Positions 17,101 through 22,023 of a stretch of DNA of 22,023 nt are shown one piece after another. The first letter of the stretch is position 1. Each line of letters begins with the position of its first letter. The notes below the pieces were generated by a model. The model saw nothing but the letters and a program-made list of their open reading frames with translations. It searched no databases and was not told the DNA's origin. The position numbers and the translations under genes are program-made. This DNA comes from CAYVAP01 sp964343195 (lineage in GTDB: Bacteria; Bacteroidota; Bacteroidia; J057), in the NCBI GenBank assembly GCA_964343195.1, contig CAYFIR010000110.1:1-22023 (forward strand), given 5' to 3'.

Positions 17101-17770
17101 GCGCTACGACTCCCCGCGTCCGGCGGGGCCGACGGTGCAGCTTCCCCTCCACGGCATCGGCAACTGGTGTTACCCTACGGTGGAAGTCGATATCGACGAC
17201 TCCGGCCTGCGGCAGCTCGCGGGGGAGACGGGAGCATTTGCCCTGCCGCAGGGCATACCCTTCCAGACACCCGGCCCGAAGGACGGCACGCCCAATGTCG
17301 TATTTACCTCGCAGTGGGACACCTATCCCGATTCGGTGCGCATCCCGCTGTCGGGCCGTGCCGCGCACGCCTACCTGCTCATGGCTGGCAGCACCAACCC
17401 CATGCAGAGCCGCCTTGACAATGGCCGCGTGACCATCACCTACACCGATGGCAGCCAAGAAGTCCTGATCTTACACAATCCCGACACCTGGTGGCCCATC
17501 GAACAGGACTACTACCTCGACGGCTACGCCTTTTATACCGATACGCCCGTACCACCACGCGTCCACCTCAAGACCGGCCTCATCACGCGGGACTTTGGCA
17601 GCTACGTCAGCTACAAAGGATTTACCGACTACGGCATCGAAGGAGGAGCCGCCACCGTGCTGGACCTGCCGCTCGATCCCGGCAAGGAACTAGCGTCGCT
17701 CACGCTGACGACCCTGGCGAATGATGTGGTGATAGGGGTGTTGGGGGTGAGTTTGGGGAGTAGTCATTGA
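14129..17770 (+). CDS. DUF4450-type large lipoprotein, probable (alpha/alpha)6 glycoside hydrolase
   Basis: I start at 14129 (1213 residues) because the resulting N-terminus is a lipoprotein signal with lipobox L-I-T-A-C (Cys16). Starting at 13949 would put 60 residues of repeat-derived sequence in front. Residues 35-270 carry the features I associate with DUF4450: R-Y-H-P-E-G-D, I-T-N-G-E-R-R-F-N-R-A-L-Y-G (48-61), F-R-V-E-T-G-D-L-P-E-F. Residues 300-700 look like a six-hairpin toroid of the kind seen in rhamnosidases and related families, with W-R-G-A-Y-V-A-D-Q-L-G-W-H-D (343-356), Y-D-S-Y-C-S-F-W-A-S-D (466-476), R-A-H-G-L-D-G-E-Y-Y (588-597) and F-Y-D-A-M-R-G-E-L-Y (661-670). Acidic residues in these blocks are catalytic candidates. 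The C-terminal third is beta-rich. The substrate is unknown; a rhamnose- or uronate-linked side chain fits the context. It is probably surface-exposed. Confidence 0.85.
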   Translation: MQTRFLFLLLILITACQRPVSEPTPPPPFWHGVERSVRYHPEGDTIVITNGERRFNRALYGGNTGFRVETGDLPEFALYMPRLGGTIRLGLIGETGSKWLIDADQITARYHPGQMRYVVEDEMLGSGKLELEVLALHEAEGMVLRTQFVGVETDVQLMWLYGGANDERFHREGDIGADPESVFYLDAEHCEANEFALEPQGFTLSYPFRKEPTNTKQLRGIFPQGSNPHIVSAAAQSSPQACLASAADSTPALSGTFAPQADWQYFMVYRPEEGQDFAYEEAPAIFQQANEIRLALANRVKIHTPDSLINPLGAVLGIAADAIWESPAYHHGAIAWRMQLVGWRGAYVADQLGWHDRGREHFRAFGASQLTEPASGPVTPDSSRNFARQKEQIGTAVFTEGYISRYPSGKRLRAHHYDMNQVYIDALLRHFDWTGDLDFVREMWPVLERHLAWEKRNFDTDGDHLYDSYCSFWASDAVQYSGGGVGHASDYHHYSNSRAAELAELIGKDPRPYREEAQRIKTAMNEELWMSDKGRYAEFKDLLGNQMLHPNPAVWSVYHAIDSRVPDPFQAYQMLQYVEQEIPHIPIRAHGLDGEYYTLSTTNWLPYTWSVNSVALAELMHTSLAFWQGGQEETAFDIWKSALIETMYLGASPGSMQQLSFYDAMRGELYRDFADPIAMTARATVEGLFGIYPHALENRLSIRPGFPAEWDFAELETPDLSYHFARDGQTDRYTFDLSFPQPMGLSLRLKAPYDGIESVQVNGQEVEWQPIPEAIGQPEILVEAAVAVRYEVTVVWKGGIIYPPAHRPVVAQGAAFAIENEVDTFLAVQDPQQALSDVQVTPQRITATAQGEPGWKTAFVQMKQGQFTWYAPINMELRAPVELLAPKEQPGDALRFQLRNNTAEQVRGAIFMGTEKQQDFSLDAWETSSELTLSSPLLRSGSNRLRLEWGDEQQSTATVINWNLRNPAEQQYAKVDLTPYFNAEVDQIFEQRYDSPRPAGPTVQLPLHGIGNWCYPTVEVDIDDSGLRQLAGETGAFALPQGIPFQTPGPKDGTPNVVFTSQWDTYPDSVRIPLSGRAAHAYLLMAGSTNPMQSRLDNGRVTITYTDGSQEVLILHNPDTWWPIEQDYYLDGYAFYTDTPVPPRVHLKTGLITRDFGSYVSYKGFTDYGIEGGAATVLDLPLDPGKELASLTLTTLANDVVIGVLGVSLGSSH

Positions 17771-17910
17771 GCAGGCGAGCTCTGTTTTGACGTCAATGTC
17801 CCCCAGAAAAGGGGAACCCGATTGTGTTGTTTCGCGAATTTATGGGATATTTAGTGAGCAACCTACCAATCACATATTTCACCTTATTTCCATTCGGACC
17901 TCGCACCTGT

Positions 17911-17928
17911 CGCTACCTCCTGGTAGCG
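17911..17928. other. Perfect 7-bp hairpin in the gap before the SMI1 gene
   Basis: CGCTACC (17911-17917) and GGTAGCG (17922-17928) form a perfect stem with a TCCT loop. It lies in the 271-bp gap 17771-18041, where no gene is seen. There is no T-run after it on either strand, so it is not a good terminator. It could be part of the cassette junction structure upstream of the SMI1 gene. Confidence 0.4.
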
Positions 17929-18008
17929 GGTTGCATGTAAAAAAGTGCCCTGGAAGCAGGTGAGGGGTGGATAATAGAGAATACCCGTAATATGCGGGGT
18001 TAGCAAGA

Positions 18009-18018
18009 TGTTAGGCAC
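18009..18018 (+). other. Left cassette-like boundary ending in GTTAGGC
   Basis: TGTTAGGCAC here is an exact inverted repeat of GTGCCTAACA at 18772-18781, with the SMI1 gene between them. GTTAGGC (18010-18016) fits the GTTRRRY core at integron attC recombination points, and the gene begins 23 bp after this 10-bp arm, as in compact cassettes. No canonical partner (RYYYAAC) of a full upstream attC is found in the preceding 100 bp, so the assignment is tentative. Confidence 0.45.
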
Positions 18019-18041
18019 AAGCTAAAACAACACGAACAGAG

Positions 18042-18764
18042 ATGACACCGAAACAGCAATTAGAATCAATTCTTTCAAACCAATATGAATCAGAAGACGG
18101 AGATTCGTATAAGGTTGAATTGTTGGACGGAATGACTGATAGCGAAATAGAAACCCTTAAAAGTCAACTACCAAATAACAACTTACCGAACGAAATCGAA
18201 GAATTATTAAAATTCAGCAAAGGATTTGAATTCTATGGGCTTGATGAAGTGCGTTTTGATGCATTCGGTCATTTCGGACTTGAAGAAATGTTCCCAAACT
18301 CAATCCAACTCGCAGGAGATGGATTTGGAAATTTTTGGATTTTAGACATTGACTCAAAAGGAAATTGGAGGTCAGTTTACTATGTCTGTCACGACCCTGC
18401 TGTAATAGTAAAACACTCTGAAAATTTATCGGAGTTCATAAAACACGTTGACGAGTTCGGACAAAAAGGAAATCAATCCAACTTGGACATTATTCACGAG
18501 AAGACAGTCATGGAAATTTGGGACGAGAAAGTCGGAATAATGGAGAAAAATGATAAGGACTACAACTTTGAAAACGGACAAGTTGAGTTGCCTGAGATGT
18601 TTTTAGTTGCGGACTTAACTGACAAACCAATAAAAACAGGATTTCCTTGGGGAAAATTCGGTCCGAATACAAAGATTATAAGACCGATTGACGAACCGAT
18701 TTGGATTGTGGAGAAACGAGTGAAGCAAGGTTTTCTATCAAGACTTTTCGGTGGAAAGAAATAA
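18042..18764 (+). CDS. SMI1/KNR4 (SUKH-1) family protein
   Basis: The product is 240 residues and probably cytoplasmic, with no signal peptide or membrane segment. The SUKH fold is seen as I-E-T-L-K-S-Q-L-P (36-44) and L-P-N-E-I-E-E-L-L-K-F-S-K-G-F-E-F (48-64), then A-G-D-G-F-G-N-F-W-I-L-D-I-D (91-104), followed by Y-Y-V-C-H-D-P-A-V-I-V (113-123) and L-S-E-F-I-K-H-V (129-136). Residues 145-240 are an extra charged tail without a motif I recognise. In bacteria many SUKH proteins are immunity proteins against secreted toxins, but some are orphans, and no toxin gene is adjacent. The gene is visibly more AT-rich than those on its left and lies between inverted cassette-like boundaries, so recent acquisition is likely. 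Confidence 0.85.
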   Translation: MTPKQQLESILSNQYESEDGDSYKVELLDGMTDSEIETLKSQLPNNNLPNEIEELLKFSKGFEFYGLDEVRFDAFGHFGLEEMFPNSIQLAGDGFGNFWILDIDSKGNWRSVYYVCHDPAVIVKHSENLSEFIKHVDEFGQKGNQSNLDIIHEKTVMEIWDEKVGIMEKNDKDYNFENGQVELPEMFLVADLTDKPIKTGFPWGKFGPNTKIIRPIDEPIWIVEKRVKQGFLSRLFGGKK

Positions 18765-18771
18765 AAAGCCA

Positions 18772-18866
18772 GTGCCTAACATTTAAGCATTAAAGGCTGG
18801 GGCCGCAAGGCGTGCTTCCGATTCATCGGAAGCCTTTAATGCGCAGTTTATGCCGAGAATCGGCAT
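18772..18866 (+). other. attC-like palindromic region after the SMI1 gene
   Basis: It starts with GTGCCTAACA (R''-like GCCTAAC at 18774-18780). A perfect 12-bp inverted repeat follows, GCATTAAAGGCT (18787-18798) with AGCCTTTAATGC (18831-18842). Inside its right part is another perfect 9-bp stem, GCTTCCGAT/ATCGGAAGC (18814-18833). ATGCCGA/TCGGCAT (18850-18866) lies just beyond. The layout resembles a folded attC site, but no GTTRRRY core closes it, so it may be degenerate or another palindromic element. It could also terminate SMI1 transcription. Confidence 0.5.
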
Positions 18867-18884
18867 TGGACGATGTCGTTCCAC

Positions 18885-18946
18885 TAAGTCGGACTACCCG
18901 GCAGCCCCACGCGCGGCCACGAAGTCCGAATTAGCGGGGGGGGGGG
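18885..18946. repeat. Inverted repeat followed by an 11-base G tract
   Basis: TAAGTCGGACT (18885-18895) pairs with AGTCCGAATTA (18923-18933) with one mismatch. G11 follows at 18936-18946 and ends 45 bp before the next start codon. An A8 run follows at 18963-18970. A homopolymer this long is rare and prone to slippage. Confidence 0.85.
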
Positions 18947-18991
18947 AATAATCCCAAAAGAGAAAAAAAATAATAGCCAACTTCGTCCTCC

Positions 18992-19306
18992 ATGATCCTG
19001 GAAATTCTGGACACCATAGACTACTTGACAGTCGCTGCCTTTCTCTTCCTCAATCTGGTTTTCTGGAAAAAGAAAATCAACTCCTGTTTGATTCAAGGGC
19101 TGATGGGGGTGCTGCTAGGGATCGTGCTTCCCATTTGGTCGCAAGTCCGTGAGATAGCAAGATACAATGAGATGCATGGCAAGGCAGTTGATTCCTACGA
19201 ACTATTATATACCTTCTCCATATTTCTACTGTATTGGGTGTTAATGGCCGTGCAGCTGGTGCTCATTCGCTTAAAAAGCAACTCAAATCAGGCGCGTAGT
19301 GACTGA
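18992..19306 (+). CDS. Small hypothetical membrane protein
   Basis: The product is 104 residues. Three hydrophobic segments are visible, about 9-25, 33-50 and 72-93. K-K-K-I-N follows the first, and a polar stretch R-E-I-A-R-Y-N-E-M-H-G-K lies between the second and third. It is an inner-membrane protein of unknown role. I recognise no family. The next gene starts 24 bp after its stop in the same direction, so they may be cotranscribed. The G11 tract and A8 run lie in the 45-bp upstream leader and could affect its expression. Confidence 0.65.
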   Translation: MILEILDTIDYLTVAAFLFLNLVFWKKKINSCLIQGLMGVLLGIVLPIWSQVREIARYNEMHGKAVDSYELLYTFSIFLLYWVLMAVQLVLIRLKSNSNQARSD

Positions 19307-19330
19307 CCAAAGTGCCACAAAGCCAATCGA

Positions 19331-19963
19331 ATGAGGCTATATTCTCACCATAAAATGAACTTCGCCCCACAAAACATCAAGCTCTTTCTGGATAGCGTCG
19401 ATTTGGTTCTTAACAGCAACACCTTTTTGCTGGAAACAACCGCGGACTTTGACAGCATCGCTCAAACCAGAATTGATATCTCGGAATTCATGGCTTTGGG
19501 TGGCTTCAAATCCCAACTACTAGAACAGGATCTGATCCGGGACTGGACCAATTATTACTCCCTCAATGATCATGGCGAATATACCCTCACGGCTAATGGG
19601 GAGTTGGTCAAACCCGATTTCCAAATTGAGTTGACCGAGGTCTCTCAGGAAGCAGCTTTTCATCGCCTGAGAGCCATGCTGACGGTTGAACCCAATTCGT
19701 ACAACTTTAGGAGCCCATACCATCAGGAGATGGAAAGAGAAAAAGCAACGACGCTGGTCCGAAATTTCCTAAATTCCCTTATGTTGGCTCTCAACTGGAA
19801 GGCATACCTGCTGAATACAGACTTTTGCTATTCCAGGGTTGAGCAGGATCAAAATCCCAATGTTACTGCCTATTTCGAAGGAGATTATGGAGCGGACAGT
19901 GCGACCCTGTTGGTGAGGGAGGATGGAAAATCCTATTTGTTATTAACCAATGGGATTGACTGA
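19331..19963 (+). CDS. Hypothetical cytoplasmic protein of 210 residues
   Basis: No family recognised. The frame has normal amino-acid composition with alternating helical and strand-like segments and no signal peptide or membrane span. Examples are I-K-L-F-L-D-S-V-D-L-V-L near the start, a Tyr- and Asn-rich middle (R-D-W-T-N-Y-Y-S-L-N-D-H-G-E-Y), and V-T-A-Y-F-E-G-D-Y-G-A-D-S-A-T-L-L-V at the end. A second in-frame ATG at 19355 (M-N-F-A-P-Q-N) is an equally plausible start. It lies 24 bp after the small membrane protein gene and 42 bp before the methyltransferase gene, so the three may share a transcript. Confidence 0.7.
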   Translation: MRLYSHHKMNFAPQNIKLFLDSVDLVLNSNTFLLETTADFDSIAQTRIDISEFMALGGFKSQLLEQDLIRDWTNYYSLNDHGEYTLTANGELVKPDFQIELTEVSQEAAFHRLRAMLTVEPNSYNFRSPYHQEMEREKATTLVRNFLNSLMLALNWKAYLLNTDFCYSRVEQDQNPNVTAYFEGDYGADSATLLVREDGKSYLLLTNGID

Positions 19964-20005
19964 TGATCTTCCAAATGAGGTAGCATACCAAAAACCCATC
20001 CCCCT

Positions 20006-20755
20006 ATGCAAACCAACCCCACCCAAATAAACGACCTGCATCGGATCGATCTCTACCTTCATTTCTACGGAGATGCCATAGACGATCAGCGAACTGAGGC
20101 CGAATGCGAATTCATAATCCGGGAGTGTCAGCTGGCTCCGGGGATGGACATCCTGGACCTTGCCTGTGGCCACGGAAGGCATGCAAACAGTTTGGCCGCG
20201 AAAGGCTACCCAGTCACCGGGATAGACCTCAACGCGGACTTCATCGACCTGGCACGACAACACGCCAGCCAAAAGGGACTGAGCATCGACTTTCGGGTGG
20301 ACTCCATGCTCAACCTCGAGGCGGAAGACGCCTACGACTGCATCATCCTGGTGTTCAACAGCTTTGGCTTTTTGGATCGGGAGGATGGGATCAAGCTGAT
20401 CCAGCGCATGAAATCCGCCCTCAAAAGCAGCGGCAAAATGTTCCTCGACATCAAGAACCGGGACAGCATCCTAAAGGAACTGACCGGCTGCCACGTCACC
20501 GAAAAAGGCCAGGACCTGATGATCGATCGGCTGTCATTCGACCCCAGAGAAGGCACCACCACCAACCAGCGGATTTACATCAAGGATGGCGTGAGATACG
20601 ACACGCCTTTCACCATGCAGCTTTACAATTACTCGGAGTTTAGTAGCCTCATGGAGCAGCATGGCCTAAACATAACCAGATCATTTGGCTCCTGGAGCGG
20701 AAAGGCCTTTGGTGCGGATTCCCGGCGTATCATCGCCGTGGTGGAAAAGGGATAG
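20006..20755 (+). CDS. Class I SAM-dependent methyltransferase
   Basis: The product is 249 residues and cytoplasmic. It uses S-adenosylmethionine to methylate an unknown small molecule or macromolecule. The Rossmann-like core is clear: motif I I-L-D-L-A-C-G-H-G-R-H-A at 49-60, the acidic SAM-ribose residue in V-T-G-I-D-L-N (Asp74), F-R-V-D-S-M around 96-101, then Y-D-C-I-I-L-V-F-N-S-F-G-F as the strand carrying motif IV. The C-terminal half (N-Q-R-I-Y-I-K-D-G and Y-N-Y-S-E-F) forms the usual substrate-side insertion of UbiE/Methyltransf_25-like enzymes. The substrate cannot be deduced from the neighbours. The upstream unknown gene is close enough for cotranscription. Confidence 0.9.
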   Translation: MQTNPTQINDLHRIDLYLHFYGDAIDDQRTEAECEFIIRECQLAPGMDILDLACGHGRHANSLAAKGYPVTGIDLNADFIDLARQHASQKGLSIDFRVDSMLNLEAEDAYDCIILVFNSFGFLDREDGIKLIQRMKSALKSSGKMFLDIKNRDSILKELTGCHVTEKGQDLMIDRLSFDPREGTTTNQRIYIKDGVRYDTPFTMQLYNYSEFSSLMEQHGLNITRSFGSWSGKAFGADSRRIIAVVEKG

Positions 20756-20862
20756 GCAAAAATCATTTGCCCTGACCACCATATCAAATACTTCTCCGAA
20801 GATACCGCAACCTATCACCGGAAGCAGCGATCTTTATTGGGAGAAACAATAATACTTCCCCA

Positions 20863-21780
20863 ATGAAAGCCATCATCTGCACCCAATACGGCCCACCAGA
20901 AGGCCTCCAGCTCAAGGAAATCGACAAACCAAGCCCCCAACCGGGCGAGGTGGTGATCAAGGTTTACGCGACATCGGCCCATATCGGGGACACTCGGATC
21001 AGAAGAGCCGATCCGTTTCTCGTCAGGTTGGTGTTTGGACTTTTCAAGCCCAGGAAAAACCTCGTTCTTGGACTGGAAGTATCGGGGGTAGTAGAAGCAA
21101 TAGGCACAGACGTACAGCGTTTCAAGGTGGGCGATGAGGTATTTGCCCTGACGGGCTTTGGGCTGGGCGGCTACGCGGAGTACATCTGCCTGCCGGAAAA
21201 AGTCAAGGAAGGCACCCAGGAAAAGAAGGGCTTAATCGCTCTCAAACCAAAAAACCTGTCTTATGGAGAGGCGGCCACGGTGCCGGCTGGGGCCCTCACA
21301 GCCCTGAAAAACCTCCAGAAAGCCCAGCTCAGCCCAGGCCAGAAAATCCTGATCAACGGAGCCTCGGGTAGCCTCGGAACTTTTGCGATACAATTGGCCA
21401 AAGACGCTGGTATTCACGTGACTGCCGTGTGCAGCAGCAAGAACTTGGAACTGGTGCGAGCCCTCGGAGCAGATGAAACCATCGACTATGCCCAGGAAAA
21501 CTTCACCCAGCGTCCCGAACAATACGACGCCGTCTATGACGCCGTGATGAAATCCAGCCGCCGTAAATGCAAAAGTATCCTGAAGCCGGGCGGAATTTTT
21601 GTCAATAACTATAGCTTGCCGAAGATTGTGGACAAGGATTTGGCCCACCTGAAAAGGTTGATCGAGGAAGGCAAGCTCAAGCCGGTAATCGACCGCACTT
21701 ATACCATGGACGAAGTCGTCGAGGCGCACCACTATGTGGACCAGGGCCACAAGCGTGGAAATGTGGTGATCACCTGCTGA
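20863..21780 (+). CDS. Zinc-less MDR-family NAD(P)H-dependent oxidoreductase (quinone-reductase type)
   Basis: The product is 305 residues. The N-terminal GroES-like domain shows M-K-A-I-I-C-T-Q-Y-G-P-P-E, P-G-E-V-V-I-K-V (27-34), L-G-L-E-V-S-G-V-V-E-A-I-G (69-81) and F-K-V-G-D-E-V-F-A (87-95). The cofactor fold has the motif I-L-I-N-G-A-S-G-S-L-G-T (162-173). The Cys/His ligands of zinc alcohol dehydrogenases are absent: S-A-H-I-G-D appears where zinc enzymes carry C-x-x-D. It belongs to the quinone oxidoreductase/enoyl-reductase branch, reducing quinones or alpha,beta-unsaturated carbonyls with NAD(P)H. The physiological substrate is unknown. It is 107 bp after the methyltransferase gene and probably has its own promoter. 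Confidence 0.9.
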   Translation: MKAIICTQYGPPEGLQLKEIDKPSPQPGEVVIKVYATSAHIGDTRIRRADPFLVRLVFGLFKPRKNLVLGLEVSGVVEAIGTDVQRFKVGDEVFALTGFGLGGYAEYICLPEKVKEGTQEKKGLIALKPKNLSYGEAATVPAGALTALKNLQKAQLSPGQKILINGASGSLGTFAIQLAKDAGIHVTAVCSSKNLELVRALGADETIDYAQENFTQRPEQYDAVYDAVMKSSRRKCKSILKPGGIFVNNYSLPKIVDKDLAHLKRLIEEGKLKPVIDRTYTMDEVVEAHHYVDQGHKRGNVVITC

Positions 21781-21919
21781 TCCCGGAGCGCAGCGATGAG
21801 GCCAACCCGAAGAATGTCATTTATGCCCTCAACCGGGATGTTTCTGAAGGAACATGAGTGGACATAAAAGAACGTCAGTTTCGGGTTTTATTTCTCCTAA
21901 GGGACTGGTGTGTCGCCTC

Positions 21920-21961
21920 CCCGCTTCGCAGGATCAGAGATCAGCGGGACCTACCTTTTTT
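21920..21961 (+). terminator. Weak terminator candidate after the oxidoreductase gene
   Basis: CCCGCT (21920-21925) and AGCGGG (21943-21948) form a 6-bp GC stem with a 17-nt loop, followed after seven bases by T6 (21956-21961). The long loop and offset T-run make it weak. The rest of 21781-22023 shows no supported gene. Confidence 0.25.
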
Positions 21962-22023
21962 CTAGCTTCGCAAATGGACTTTTAATACATGATTTCTGAA
22001 AGTGCTATTTCGCCTTCAGCGGG

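Noticed and set aside
14445..17458. Long open frames antisense to or in other frames of the DUF4450 gene
   Set aside because: They are shadows produced by the high GC content of a strong coding gene and are rich in R/G/A with no domains.
18787..18842. Possible tRNA or structured RNA gene from the dense stems
   Set aside because: The stems are nested or overlapping palindromes without a cloverleaf or T-arm. An attC-like or other palindromic element fits better.
21781..21860. Possible gene remnant just after the oxidoreductase stop (a short frame reading N-P-K-N-V-I-Y-A-L-N-R-D)
   Set aside because: Only about 25 residues in a different frame with no recognisable family. Too short to support.

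Overview
The window most likely comes from a Bacteroidota chromosome, perhaps a free-living Saprospiria- or Cytophagia-like lineage. The evidence is a SusC/SusD pair, two secreted proteins with C-terminal type IX secretion (T9SS) sorting domains, lipoproteins with Bacteroidota-style lipoboxes, signal peptides ending in A-Q, and few visible Shine-Dalgarno sequences. The lineage guess is inference.

Left half (about 190-8656, minus strand): a polysaccharide-utilisation locus (PUL). In transcription order it holds a SusC-like TonB-dependent transporter, a SusD-like lipoprotein, a LamG-fold T9SS protein, an SGNH/GDSL esterase with a T9SS domain, and L-rhamnose mutarotase (rhaM). Terminator-like hairpins separate these units after susD, after the LamG gene and after the esterase gene.

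Middle (8657-10376): a long divergent intergenic stretch. It holds one possible small secreted protein (9037-9480), a cluster of overlapping inverted repeats (9847-9906), and a promoter-like element followed by a terminator-like hairpin just before the next plus-strand gene.

Plus-strand arm (10377-17770): a sialate O-acetylesterase-family protein, an oligogalacturonate-lyase-family beta-propeller, and a large lipoprotein of the DUF4450 type with a probable (alpha/alpha)6 glycosidase core. Together with rhaM these suggest a rhamnose- and uronate-containing, acetylated glycan, for example a pectic rhamnogalacturonan. SusCD would bind and import oligomers. The surface and periplasmic enzymes would deacetylate and cut them. 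RhaM would convert rhamnose anomers in the cytoplasm. The substrate is inferred. The gaps between the three plus-strand genes are filled with repeats: a degenerate repeat relic at 11943-12201, three tandem units at 13475-13710, and a 106-bp direct duplication at 13751-14052.

Right end (17771-22023): unrelated accessory genes. An AT-rich SMI1/KNR4 (SUKH) gene is bracketed by a perfect 10-bp inverted repeat ending in GTTAGGC/GCCTAAC, like an integron cassette. Next come palindromes and a G11 tract, a small membrane protein, an unknown 210-residue protein, a SAM-dependent methyltransferase and a zinc-less MDR oxidoreductase. No rRNA, tRNA, CRISPR or intact transposase was seen.
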